A stretch of DNA of 64,000 nt from Elusimicrobiota bacterium (GTDB lineage Bacteria; Elusimicrobiota; Elusimicrobia; UBA1565). The stretch is from contig JACRDU010000155.1 of the NCBI GenBank assembly GCA_016218495.1, forward strand, positions 1 to 64,000. Reading direction: 5' to 3'. Of the stretch, positions 34,317 through 42,423 are shown piece after piece (the first letter of the stretch is position 1; each line of letters begins with the position of its first letter). A program made the position numbers and the translations under genes. The notes under the pieces are model-generated. The model searched no databases, was not told where the DNA came from, and saw only the letters and a list, made by a program, of their open reading frames with translations.

Positions 34317-35170
34317 GCCTGCTCCTTCTGGCGCGTGAAGTAGAGGATGCCGGCCGACATGACGAGCAGGCAGGCCGCCATCACCAACGTCAGGGTGCAG
34401 GCGTAGCCGAGTTCCAGGTAGCGGAAGACGTTGTCATAGACGTAGAGGGCGATCATGCGCGTCGAGCCGCCCGGTCCGCCGCCGGTCAGCACCCAGACCA
34501 GGTCGAAGACGCCGAAGGACTGGATGGCGCGAAAGACCATCGCCAGCGCCAGCGTGGGCTTGAGCAGGGGCAGGGTTATCAGGAAGAAACGCCGAACCGG
34601 GCCGGCGCCGTCTATGCCGGCGGCTTCATAGAGCTCGTCGGGGATGTTGGCCAACCCGCTCATGAAGAGCAGGGTCATGAACGGCGTGGTCTTCCAGACG
34701 TCGGCCAGCACGCAGGCCGCCATCGCGGAGCCTGGCGAGGCCAGCCAGGCCACGCGCGGGGAGGAGACCAGCCCGAATTTGAAGAGGAGATCGCCCAGGA
34801 TGCCGTATTCCGGGTTGTAGATCCACTGCCAGGCCATCGCCATGATGGCGGTGGGCAGCGCCCAGGGCACCAGCACGGCCGCGCGCACCAGGCCGCGGCC
34901 CTTGAACGGGCGGGTCAGCAGCAAAGCGATGGCCAGCCCCAGCACGGTCTCGATGGAGACGGCATAGGCCGTGAACCTGACCGTATTCCACAAGGAGGCG
35001 AACATCCGCCCGTCGGCGGATAGTCTGTGGAACCCCGACGCGTAGCGGAATGCGGCGACGACGGGGAGCAGGTTGACCAGCGCCATCAGGAGCAGCGCCG
35101 GCACGGCGAAGCTCCAGTTGACGGCGGCTTCCCTAGGGCCGAAGCCGGCGTGAGCCCGGTCGCGGGACAT
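34313..35170 (-). CDS. Sugar ABC transporter permease (MalF-like)
   Basis: 285 residues from the ATG at 35170, which overlaps the binding-protein stop (ATGA); the open frame upstream lies in that gene. Six membrane helices and the EAA loop EAAGIDGAGPVRRFFLITLP. It lacks the large extra periplasmic domain of E. coli MalF and so matches the shorter CUT1 permeases. Confidence 0.88.
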   Translation of the reverse strand: MSRDRAHAGFGPREAAVNWSFAVPALLLMALVNLLPVVAAFRYASGFHRLSADGRMFASLWNTVRFTAYAVSIETVLGLAIALLLTRPFKGRGLVRAAVLVPWALPTAIMAMAWQWIYNPEYGILGDLLFKFGLVSSPRVAWLASPGSAMAACVLADVWKTTPFMTLLFMSGLANIPDELYEAAGIDGAGPVRRFFLITLPLLKPTLALAMVFRAIQSFGVFDLVWVLTGGGPGGSTRMIALYVYDNVFRYLELGYACTLTLVMAACLLVMSAGILYFTRQKEQA

Positions 35171-36417
35171 CAGCGCGCCATTGCCGGCCGGATCTCGTCG
35201 GCGGCGGCCTTCAGGGCGGCCTCGGGCGTCTTCTGGCCCGACAGAGCGGCGCTCAGATGGACCTGCAGGATGTCCGAGACCCGCGCCCATTGCGGATGCA
35301 CGGGCCGCGGCTTGGCGGTCTCGAGCACTTCGCGCAGTTCCTTATAATGGGGGCTCTTGGAGACGATGTCGGGGTCGTCGAATAGCGCCTTGCGGGTGGG
35401 GATGATGCCGCTCTTCATGTAGGCGACCTTCTGGGCCTCGCGGCTGGAGGCGAACTCGATGAAGGTCCAGGCCGCCTCGGGGTTCTTGGAGAAGCTGGAG
35501 ATGCCGTAGCCCCAGCCCCCCAGGGTGGCCGCAGGGGAGCGGCCGGAGCCGTGGACCATGGGGCGGATTCCGACCTTCCCCTTTACGGGAGAGCCGTCCT
35601 GCTGGGCCAGGTTCCAGGCATAGGGCCAGTTGCGCATGAAGACGGCGCGCCCCTCCTGGAACATGTGGCGCGCCTCCTCCTCTTGGAAGGTCAGCACGCC
35701 GTCGGGGGAGATCTTGTCCTTGCGCACGGCGTCGACCAGCCAGGTCAGGGCCTCCACGGCGGCGGGGTCGTCCACATGGACGCCGCCGTGCTCGTCGATG
35801 AGGGTCCCGCCGTTGCCCCAGACCAGTTCCAGGAAGTCGCAGACCAGGCCCTCGTACTGCTTGCCCTGGAAGACGAAGCCCCACACCTCGGGCGGGTTCT
35901 GCAGCTTCTTCGCCGCCGCCGCCAGCTCCGCCCAGGTGTTCGGAGGCGCGATGCCGGCCGCCTCGAGCAGGTCCTTGCGGTAGTAGAGCAGGCCGCCGTC
36001 GGACTGGACCGGCACGCGGTAGGTCTTCCCCTCATAGCGCGAACCGGCGATGTCGCCCGGCAGGAACTGCGCCTGCATCTCCGGCGTGAACTTGTCGTCG
36101 AGCGGCCGCAGCCAGCCCTGGTGGGCGAACTTGGGCATCCAGACCACGTCCATATAGACGATGTCGTAGGTGCTCTCCCCCCCCATGAACGAGGTGGAGT
36201 ACATGTCCTCGCGCGTGCCGGTCCCCGCCGGGCCTTCCACCATCTCGATGAGGAGCTCCGGATGGAGCTGGTGGAACTCGGCGATGACCTCCTTGGCGCC
36301 CCCACCCACGTCGGGGCCGGCGAGGAAGCGGACCACGGTCTTTCCGGAGGAGGGGGCGTCGGACTTGGCGCAGGCGGCGAGCAGGAAAGGCAGGAGAACG
36401 GCGGGGCGCCACCTCAT
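35170..36417 (-). CDS. Family 1 extracellular solute-binding lipoprotein (MalE/UgpB-like)
   Basis: 415 residues. Lipoprotein signal MRWRPAVLLPFLLAAC, then the two-lobed family 1 fold, with VVRFLAGPDVGGGAKEVIAEF, YDIVYMDVVWMPKFA and PAATLGGWGYGISSFSKNPEAAW. These are typical of carbohydrate-binding CUT1 receptors. First gene of the importer operon, with its own leaderless-type promoter overlapping the tail of the debranching-enzyme gene. Specificity is inferred from the neighbours only. Confidence 0.88.
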   Translation of the reverse strand: MRWRPAVLLPFLLAACAKSDAPSSGKTVVRFLAGPDVGGGAKEVIAEFHQLHPELLIEMVEGPAGTGTREDMYSTSFMGGESTYDIVYMDVVWMPKFAHQGWLRPLDDKFTPEMQAQFLPGDIAGSRYEGKTYRVPVQSDGGLLYYRKDLLEAAGIAPPNTWAELAAAAKKLQNPPEVWGFVFQGKQYEGLVCDFLELVWGNGGTLIDEHGGVHVDDPAAVEALTWLVDAVRKDKISPDGVLTFQEEEARHMFQEGRAVFMRNWPYAWNLAQQDGSPVKGKVGIRPMVHGSGRSPAATLGGWGYGISSFSKNPEAAWTFIEFASSREAQKVAYMKSGIIPTRKALFDDPDIVSKSPHYKELREVLETAKPRPVHPQWARVSDILQVHLSAALSGQKTPEAALKAAADEIRPAMAR

Positions 36418-36423
36418 GGGGCG

Positions 36424-36429
36424 ATTGTA
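36424..36429 (-). promoter_or_regulatory. Leaderless -10 element for the sugar ABC operon
   Basis: TACAAT on the minus strand, ending 6 nt before the ATG at 36417. Located in the 19-bp gap after the debranching-enzyme gene. Confidence 0.55.
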
Positions 36430-36436
36430 CTACAGG

Positions 36437-39400
36437 TCAGCGGCCGAAGAGGCCGTAGTCCGTCATGACGCGCAGCACCTCGGCCACGCTCCAGGCCTGA
36501 GAGCGGGTGCCGCCGCGGTTCTGCGCGCGCGCCGCGCGGGCCATCGCCGGGCCGAGGCCGGCCCGGTCCTCGAGGGAGAACTCCCTGAACAGCGCCTCGG
36601 AGGACCCGCCGTCGAAGACTTCGGGCAGAGAGCCCTCCGTGGAGGCGGCCAGGAACTCGGCCAGCGGGGTCAGCACGCCGCGCAGCTCGGCGCTGATTCG
36701 CTCGGAGGACCAGCCCTGGGCGCGGCGCACCTTGACCAGGGCATCGAGGTAGGGGCCCATCAGCCAGGGCCAGACCGTGCCCTGGTGGTAGGCCTGGTCC
36801 TTCTCCAGCGGGGGCTTCGCGGTATCGTAACGCCCCTGGTAGCGCGGGTCGCGGTAGGAGAGGGTGCGCATCCCGTAGGGCGTCAGCAGGTCGCGCGTGG
36901 CGGCCAGCACGACGGCCGCCTGCCGCTCGGGGCTCAGGAGGTCGAGGCCGTGGCTGACGGCCACGAGCATGTTCGGGCGCACCGCTTCGCCGTGCGGGTC
37001 GCCCTCGACCACGTCGCGCAGCGCTCCGCCCGTACCGCCCCAGGCCCGCCGGTTCTCCTCGTTGGCGAACCAGAACTTCTTGTTGAAGGACTGTTTGACC
37101 CGCTCGGCCCGGGCGTCGGCCTCGGAGGCGGCCGCGGCGTCCCCGGCCTCGCGCTCCAGCTCGGCGAGGTAGCGCAGATTCGCGTACCAGAGGGCGTTGA
37201 TCTCCACCGCCTTGCCGTGGCGCGGGGTCACCGGGCGGTCGCGGCCTTCGGGGTCGGCGTCCATCCAGGTGGACTGGGCGGGGCTGACGATGAGCCCATC
37301 GGAGTCCATGTAGATGCGGTTATAGCGGCCGTAGCGCTGGTAGCCGGTGCCCTCGGCGTAGGCGCGCATCACCTTGCGCAGCACCGGCAGCATCTCGGCG
37401 GCGAAGGCCGGGTCGCCGGCCTTCTTGACCGCCTGGACGAACCACATCGAGCCGTCCACGGTGTTGTATTCCGCCGCCGCCCCGCCTCCCGGCAGGCGGT
37501 TCGGGATGAGGCCGTCAGCCTCGTGGCGCGCGAAGCCGCGGATGTTCTCGCGCGCCTCGCCGCGGCGCCCGGTGGAGAGCAGGAGGCCGGGCAGGGAGAT
37601 GAAGGTGTCGCGGCCCCACTCCTCGAGGAACCAGTCCAGGCTGGCCGCCCAGATCTGGACCCCGCCGCCGGCGTGCTTCACGAACGAATCCCCCGCCTTG
37701 AGGAAGGCGCCCTTCAGCGCGGCCCCCGCGCTCCAGACCTTGCCCGCCAGCACGGCCATCCAGGCCCCCAGTTGGGCGCGCACGTCCCAGCGCGCACGGC
37801 TGCCGTAGTCCGGGTCGGAGGGCAGCGGGATGCGCCAGCGCCAATGCGAGGTGCCGCCCGCCATCTCCTTGACCGGGAACGGGTCGCCCCATTCGTCGCC
37901 CAAGGTGTAGCCGGTGAAGCGCGCGTTGCGCCCCGAACCGGGCTTGCGGCTCTCGGCCAGGAAGCGCCCGATGAAGCCGTCGGAGCGCGGGTCGTCGTGG
38001 CTGGAGACCTTCTTCCAGTCCCCGTACACCGTCACGAAACCGAAGCGCTCGGCCGCCTCGGCCTTCCCCTCGAAGGCCTCGGCCAGCGGGAAGGCGCCGC
38101 GCTCTGAGAACACCTGCGCCAGGGCCTTCACATAGTCGTCGCCCGGCTCGTCGCCCGACACCATCTGCCCGTTGCCGAAGTCGTAGGCGAAGTGCAGCGC
38201 GTCCACGCGCGCCCCGTCGAAGCCCAGGTCCAGCCAGTGGCGATAGGGCGCCAGCATCGCCGCGTAGCCCTCGGATTTCGCGCGCCCCCAGTTCCACAGG
38301 CCCAGGTCCTTCCAGTCCTCGTTTATCCACTGGTTCTTGATGCCGGGGTTTCGGGTGCGCAGGTCGGTGAAGACCTCGGGGCGCTTCCAGGCATCCACCG
38401 AGTCCTTGCCGCGGAACATCGGTATGTCGAAGAGCACGCGGCCGCCGACGTCGTGGACGGTCGCCAGGGCCTCCTGGAGCTGGCCATAGGCCAGCCACTG
38501 CGCGAACTCGTGCGTCTCCACCGTCTCGCTGAAATCGGCCCGCCCCCGTGCCCCGGCCAGGTCAGCCGGCGTCCACTGCAGCACCGGCTTGCCCACGGCC
38601 TTCGACAGCGCCATGAACTCGGCGTACTCGCCCAGCCAAGCCGCGCTCTCCGCCTTGAAGTCCTCGAAGGCCCGGCCGCGCTGGGAAGTCCGGTCGAAGG
38701 CGCGGTAGGCCGCGCGGGCGACCTCCGCCTCCCGCGCGCGCAAGGCCTCGTAGTCCACGGCCTGCTTCTGGGACAGGGTCTTGGCCTCGAGCTTGGCGGC
38801 CAGCGCCGGGTCGGCCTTCACCTCCGGCACGACCGCCCAGTCCAGGTGGTCCTCGTTGACGGCGAAGAGGCTGACGGGGGCGTAGGGGCTCTCCCCGCGT
38901 ACGGCGAAGTGCGGCAGCAGATGGACGACCTTAGCGCCCTGCTTGGCCAGCACGTCGCGGTAGTAGGCGGCGAAATCGGTGAACTTGCCCACCCCGGGGT
39001 CGCCTTTCTCGCGCCGCAGCGAGTAGAGCGGCACGGTGACGCCGGCGTGGGCGGCGGCCGGGTCGCGCCACCAGGCGGAGCGGGCCAGGCCCGTGCGCGA
39101 CAGCCCGCCGGAGCGGCCGTCCACGACGCCGGAGCGCCCGGAGACCTGGCGCCCGCCGTCGAACAGGGCTCTGAGCGCCGGGGCCGGCGCTTTGGCTACG
39201 GCCGGCGCGGCCTCCTTGAGCGAGGCCAGCGGCGTCTCGGCCCGCCCCTGCGCCGGCGCCGACGGGCCGGCGACGGCCTTGGGGGCGGCGACGGCTGAGG
39301 CGGCCGCGGCCCGCGCCGAAGCGGCGGCGGGCACGGCGACGGCAGGGAGGGCGGAAACCGCGACGGTCGGGGCGGCCAGCGCCGCGCCGGGCGAAAGGGT

Positions 39401-39574
39401 CAGCGTCGGCTTGGGCCGGGAGACCGGCGCCAAGCCTCCGACGGAGACAGGCGCGACGGGGACGGTGACGGGGGCGGAGACGACCTGCGCGAGGACGGGA
39501 GAGACGGGCTGGAGGAGCAGGCACAGCGACAGGAGGGCCGCGCCGATTCGGCCCAACAGGATTTCTCGCCTCAC
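36437..39574 (-). CDS. Exported two-domain glycogen debranching enzyme: GH77-like + GH133
   Basis: 1045 residues, GTG start. Signal peptide ending VLA (about 29), Ala/Pro/Val linker to about 133 closing with LRALFDG at 134-140. An alpha-glucanotransferase-like barrel follows (about 178-600): it opens GVTVPLYSLRREKGDPGVGKFTDF as in GH77 and keeps a possible triad in GARVDAL near 455, LAEAFEG and SSHDD. The C-terminal part (about 630-1045) is an amylo-1,6-glucosidase domain with EEWGRDTFISLPGLLL, AEYNTVDGSMWF and KDQAYHQGTVWPWL. One chain thus unites transferase and glucosidase, the logic of the eukaryotic debrancher, but it appears exported. Confidence 0.8.
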   Translation of the reverse strand: MRREILLGRIGAALLSLCLLLQPVSPVLAQVVSAPVTVPVAPVSVGGLAPVSRPKPTLTLSPGAALAAPTVAVSALPAVAVPAAASARAAAASAVAAPKAVAGPSAPAQGRAETPLASLKEAAPAVAKAPAPALRALFDGGRQVSGRSGVVDGRSGGLSRTGLARSAWWRDPAAAHAGVTVPLYSLRREKGDPGVGKFTDFAAYYRDVLAKQGAKVVHLLPHFAVRGESPYAPVSLFAVNEDHLDWAVVPEVKADPALAAKLEAKTLSQKQAVDYEALRAREAEVARAAYRAFDRTSQRGRAFEDFKAESAAWLGEYAEFMALSKAVGKPVLQWTPADLAGARGRADFSETVETHEFAQWLAYGQLQEALATVHDVGGRVLFDIPMFRGKDSVDAWKRPEVFTDLRTRNPGIKNQWINEDWKDLGLWNWGRAKSEGYAAMLAPYRHWLDLGFDGARVDALHFAYDFGNGQMVSGDEPGDDYVKALAQVFSERGAFPLAEAFEGKAEAAERFGFVTVYGDWKKVSSHDDPRSDGFIGRFLAESRKPGSGRNARFTGYTLGDEWGDPFPVKEMAGGTSHWRWRIPLPSDPDYGSRARWDVRAQLGAWMAVLAGKVWSAGAALKGAFLKAGDSFVKHAGGGVQIWAASLDWFLEEWGRDTFISLPGLLLSTGRRGEARENIRGFARHEADGLIPNRLPGGGAAAEYNTVDGSMWFVQAVKKAGDPAFAAEMLPVLRKVMRAYAEGTGYQRYGRYNRIYMDSDGLIVSPAQSTWMDADPEGRDRPVTPRHGKAVEINALWYANLRYLAELEREAGDAAAASEADARAERVKQSFNKKFWFANEENRRAWGGTGGALRDVVEGDPHGEAVRPNMLVAVSHGLDLLSPERQAAVVLAATRDLLTPYGMRTLSYRDPRYQGRYDTAKPPLEKDQAYHQGTVWPWLMGPYLDALVKVRRAQGWSSERISAELRGVLTPLAEFLAASTEGSLPEVFDGGSSEALFREFSLEDRAGLGPAMARAARAQNRGGTRSQAWSVAEVLRVMTDYGLFGR

Positions 39575-39580
39575 GCCCAG

Positions 39581-39586
39581 AGTGTA
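39581..39586 (-). promoter_or_regulatory. Leaderless -10 element for the debranching enzyme
   Basis: TACACT on the minus strand, ending 6 nt before the GTG at 39574. The 16 bases from the -10 box through the start codon closely match those at 49481-49466, suggesting co-regulation of the two glucan loci. Confidence 0.65.
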
Positions 39587-39609
39587 ACGACCGGCCTATA
39601 AGGAAGCTT

Positions 39610-39624
39610 GGGCCGTAAAGGCCC
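39610..39624. repeat. GGGCC-GTAAA-GGCCC palindrome
   Basis: A 5-bp inverted repeat with a GTAAA centre, 25 bp upstream of the -10 box of the debranching-enzyme gene. It matches the palindrome at 131-144. Further GGGCCC and GGTCCC words follow to 39660. Candidate activator site. Confidence 0.4.
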
Positions 39625-39758
39625 GATTCTCAAATCATAGGGCCCAAGCGCCCCTGGGACCAAAGGTTGAGTGACATCCGTCATCACAAGGCACCGCCCC
39701 CCCGCGGCGACCGCCGCGCGGGTGAACACGGTGGGCAACCCCCCTTGATACCAGGGCG

Positions 39759-40019
39759 TCAGATCAGCGGGAAGACCCGCCTTCGGATGCTCACCGGTTT
39801 GAACGCCCTCACATCGACCGCCGGCACGCGCCTTCCGTGCTTGCGGCCGCCCGGACGCTGCCCGAGCTTGTCCGAACGGCGCCAGGCCCAATCCCAGGCC
39901 TTGACGACGCCGTAGCCGGCCAAACCCACGGTCCACAGCAACGCCCCGGCCGCCACGGCGCAGACCGCCCACATGGCGACGATGTAGAGGCCCATTGCGA
40001 TGATCTCCATGTAAGTCAT
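39759..40019 (-). CDS. Small membrane protein of unknown function
   Basis: 86 residues from the ATG at 40019, supported by GGAGGGGG 4-5 nt upstream. One long hydrophobic stretch (about 3-40, probably one or two helices) and a basic Arg/Lys-rich tail that should face the cytoplasm. No family recognised. It stands alone between the debranching-enzyme gene and the next secreted protein. Listed because of the strong ribosome-binding site. Confidence 0.45.
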   Translation of the reverse strand: MTYMEIIAMGLYIVAMWAVCAVAAGALLWTVGLAGYGVVKAWDWAWRRSDKLGQRPGGRKHGRRVPAVDVRAFKPVSIRRRVFPLI

Positions 40020-40139
40020 CGCACCCCCTCCTACCCGCATCATACACCCGCCCGGGCGGCAGGCAATGACGGATGATCGAGCCCTGACAATCATCCGACC
40101 GAGGCGAAGTCGCGTCGAGGGCCAGGCCCTCTTGTTGCG

Positions 40140-40691
40140 TTAAAGGCGCCTGTAGTCGAAGTGGACGGCGCGGGCGTAGCCGGGGCAGAGGGAAATGCCG
40201 TCCATCAAGAAGGCGCGCACGAGGACGGGCCCGTCCACGAGCACTCCCTCCAGCGTGGACTTCACATAGACGCTGGCATGGGCGCTGTTGAGCTTGCCGC
40301 AGACCTGTTCGGTCGAGCGCACCGACAGCCACGAGCCCACCAGCTCCCAGCCTCCGGCCTCGCGAGCGCCGCCGGCGATGTGCATCCGCGGAGCGGCGGG
40401 GTCGCCCGTCGCCGACATGTAGGCGTCATAGGAGAACGGAGAGCTGTCCTGCTCGCGCATCACGAGCGATAGGGTGCCGAGGCAGAGCCGCTTGGGCAGG
40501 CCCAAACGGTCGGCCTCGGCGTTCTCCGTGCGCTCGTAGCAGGCGTCGACCCGGACGCTGCTCGACTTCGTGGCCAGGCGCCCGACGGCCTCGCGGACCA
40601 TGCCCTTCGCGGCGACGGCCGCCGTGCCTAGGCTCGGCGCGCCGGCTTGAGCCGGCCATGCCGTCAACAAAATGATGATCAATGCCTTCAT
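40140..40691 (-). CDS. Secreted protein of unknown function
   Basis: 183 residues from the ATG at 40691, with GAGGGA upstream. Signal peptide (about 1-17, ending WPAQAGA), then a beta-rich domain with four cysteines (near 52, 69, 131 and 168) that could form disulfides. No recognised family. A TACGCT -10 box extended by TGA lies at 40729-40724, giving a leader of about 25 nt; this gene is therefore not leaderless. Confidence 0.6.
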   Translation of the reverse strand: MKALIIILLTAWPAQAGAPSLGTAAVAAKGMVREAVGRLATKSSSVRVDACYERTENAEADRLGLPKRLCLGTLSLVMREQDSSPFSYDAYMSATGDPAAPRMHIAGGAREAGGWELVGSWLSVRSTEQVCGKLNSAHASVYVKSTLEGVLVDGPVLVRAFLMDGISLCPGYARAVHFDYRRL

Positions 40692-40723
40692 CGGTCCCTC
40701 TCGAAGCAAACTCGGACATCGAG

Positions 40724-40729
40724 AGCGTA
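40724..40729 (-). promoter_or_regulatory. Extended -10 element for the 40140-40691 gene
   Basis: TACGCT preceded by TGA on the minus strand; the expected start of transcription is near 40717, upstream of a GAGGGA ribosome-binding site. Confidence 0.4.
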
Positions 40730-40815
40730 TCACGGAAAACGGCGCCGGGCCCCGTCCAACCGGGCAGGATGGGGCGGACAAAAGGCCTAGGCCCGCCTGG
40801 GCAGGAGGACCGTCC

Positions 40816-41305
40816 GCCTAGGCGCAATGCCGGTTGGGGATGCCGCGTCAGAGCCCTCAGCGCGGCTGAAACCGAGCCCAAAACATGAAAGTTTCCGAAA
40901 AATTCCCTAGCCGTTTTCAGGGCAATTCGCCGTCGCTGGCGACTGTAATTTACCCTTACAAATACAGGGCTATTTTAATAAATCGTATGGGTCCTGAGGC
41001 TGGGATTGCCTGCGCATCCTGCGCAATCGTCTAGAGTTCGCCTGCTGATGCGGCTCTTTGGCCGCGTCACGATTTGAAAAAATCTTCCGCCTACTGCAAT
41101 CTAAATCAGCATCGCGCGCGCGATGTTGAGGAGTGACCGCTACATCGGCGTCGTGTCGCGAGCCGCCGAGTTCCAACTCCCGTTTTAAGGAGAGGAGGTT
41201 CGAAAATCGCACCGTTCGCGATTCTCGAACCCACGCGCCCGCAGCGCGTAAATGGCGCCGTTCATGCGGGAAGATGTTCTTAACTAACAGGCATTGCGCC
41301 TAGGC
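40816..41305. mobile_element. 474-bp low-GC insertion with inverted ends and palindromic flanking duplication
   Basis: GCCTAGGC occurs at 40816-40823 and 41298-41305. Inside it, the left end reads GCAATGCCGGTTGG and the right end, reversed, GCAATGCCTGTTAG, so the ends are inverted repeats with two mismatches in 14. The interior is visibly AT-richer than the flanks, with runs such as TTTTAATAAATCG. It fits an IS-derived or MITE-like element that duplicated an 8-bp target, or a 10-bp one if CGCCTAGGCG is counted. Because the target is itself a palindrome, the boundary between duplication and terminal repeat is ambiguous. The insertion sits at the stop codon of the 41300-41962 gene without damaging it. 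Confidence 0.65.
40970..41212 (-). other. Open frame inside the insertion, possible gene fragment
   Basis: 80 codons from a GTG at 41212, and the frame stays open upstream to the right end of the element. Predicted residues are Arg/Asp/Gln-rich (SRRLRRMRRQSQPQDPYDLL near the end) and differ in composition from the neighbours. I recognise no transposase motif. It may be a decayed fragment of the element's former cargo or chance. Confidence 0.25.
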
Positions 41306-41962
41306 GCCGAGCAGGGCCGCATAGAGCCCCTGCAGGTCCCATTGGAAGTCGCGCAGCCCTTCGGGCTTGGCGCGCAAACCGCTCTTGAAGGCGATGAGCC
41401 AGTCGCCCTTGGCCTGCACCGTCCAGCCCCCCCGGGAGGCCAGGAAGCGCCGCGGCGCGGCGCCGAAGAACCCGCGGATGCGCTCCTCGTCCGTGCCGCG
41501 CAGCCGGTAGCCCTTCGAGAATTCCGGGTCTTCGCCGAAGTCGATGTCTTGGCCGCCGAACCAGGAGGCCAGCTTGTCCGAGAACTGCTCGGGCGCGGCG
41601 GTGAAGACCGGCAGCCCCCGCCCCGGGAGGTGGAACGCGCCGACGCTCTGGGTCCAGGTCGCCTGGTTCTTCCCGCTGCCGACGGTATAGCGATACTCGA
41701 ATATGACGTACTCGCGGCGCTCGCTCCAGAACACGTTCTCCGCGCGCCGGCTGTGCCCCGCCGTGAAGAGCGAGAGCTCGCGCAGTTCCCCAGGCAGGCG
41801 GTCGAGGTCGTCGTCGCTAGGGCTGAGGCCCAGGGCGACGGCGGCCGCGCGCAGGCGCTCGACGCGCCGCTTCTCCAGATGCCGGTGGATGCCCCAGACG
41901 GCCAGGCAGGCCGGGACCAGGAGCAGGTACGGGTTCTGGAGGGCGAACGCCGCGGCGTCCAT
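41300..41962 (-). CDS. Single-pass membrane protein of unknown function
   Basis: 220 residues from the ATG at 41962, chosen over 41965 because TATACT ends 7 nt before it. One N-terminal helix (about 8-27), a short charged linker, then a soluble cytoplasmic-looking domain with an antiparallel-strand pattern (REYVIFEYRYTVGSGKNQATWTQSV). No signal for enzymatic function. The stop codon TAG is part of the GCCTAGGC duplication of the adjacent insertion, but the reading frame is intact. Confidence 0.65.
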   Translation of the reverse strand: MDAAAFALQNPYLLLVPACLAVWGIHRHLEKRRVERLRAAAVALGLSPSDDDLDRLPGELRELSLFTAGHSRRAENVFWSERREYVIFEYRYTVGSGKNQATWTQSVGAFHLPGRGLPVFTAAPEQFSDKLASWFGGQDIDFGEDPEFSKGYRLRGTDEERIRGFFGAAPRRFLASRGGWTVQAKGDWLIAFKSGLRAKPEGLRDFQWDLQGLYAALLGA

Positions 41963-41969
41963 CATCGGG

Positions 41970-41975
41970 AGTATA
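41970..41975 (-). promoter_or_regulatory. Leaderless -10 element
   Basis: TATACT on the minus strand, ending 7 nt before the ATG at 41962. Confidence 0.6.
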
Positions 41976-42051
41976 CAACCTCCGTCGTGCCAGGGAACTT
42001 TTCGGGGGGTCTGCGCGTACTAGCATCGAGCCCCAGGGCTCGGGAGGCCTC

Positions 42052-42423
42052 ATGCAGCTGACACTCGACGGGAAGCGGATCTCCTCTGACGCCAGGCCGG
42101 AGGACGCGCGCGGCGTGCTGGAGAGGCTGCAGCGCGCGCGGCGCGGGGAGCTCGAACTCAAGGACGGGGCGCGGACCATGAGCCTCCAGCTCGCAGCCGG
42201 CGTCTGGTTCCTCGAGGCCGGCGAGGGCTCCACCCTGCGCTATGGGATGCTGGTGACGCCGCTGCAGGCCGTCGGAGCGCTCAACGCCTTCCTCAAAGGA
42301 GGCCTGCCGATGCCGGACGGCTGGGGCGCGGGGGCGGCCGCCGCCGAGGGGTTCGAATCGGTCGTCGTCGGAGACGCCGCCCACCCCGACTGCCCGCTGT
42401 GCCGTATGATGGGCGTTCAGTGA
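42052..42423 (+). CDS. Small protein of unknown function with C-terminal CPLC
   Basis: 123 residues. ATG preceded by GGGAGG with a 5-nt gap, so normally led. No signal peptide or membrane helix. The body is mixed alpha/beta and ends HPDCPLCRMMGVQ; the Cys pair might bind metal or act in redox. Family not recognised. Its 3' end overlaps the convergent membrane-protein gene by 7 bp. Confidence 0.6.
   Translation: MQLTLDGKRISSDARPEDARGVLERLQRARRGELELKDGARTMSLQLAAGVWFLEAGEGSTLRYGMLVTPLQAVGALNAFLKGGLPMPDGWGAGAAAAEGFESVVVGDAAHPDCPLCRMMGVQ

Noticed and set aside
41196-41232. GGTTCGAAA resembling a tRNA T-arm
   Set aside because: The surrounding bases fold into a simple hairpin, not a T-arm, and no acceptor, D- or anticodon arm can be placed upstream. 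It lies inside the low-GC insertion.
41038-41270. Small structured RNA (6S, tmRNA or RNase P) in the AT-rich gap
   Set aside because: No conserved core of those RNAs is found, and the inverted ends with flanking duplication explain the segment better as an insertion.
42340-42365. GGGGTTCGAATC tRNA-like string
   Set aside because: Lies inside the well-supported 123-codon gene and no other tRNA elements surround it.
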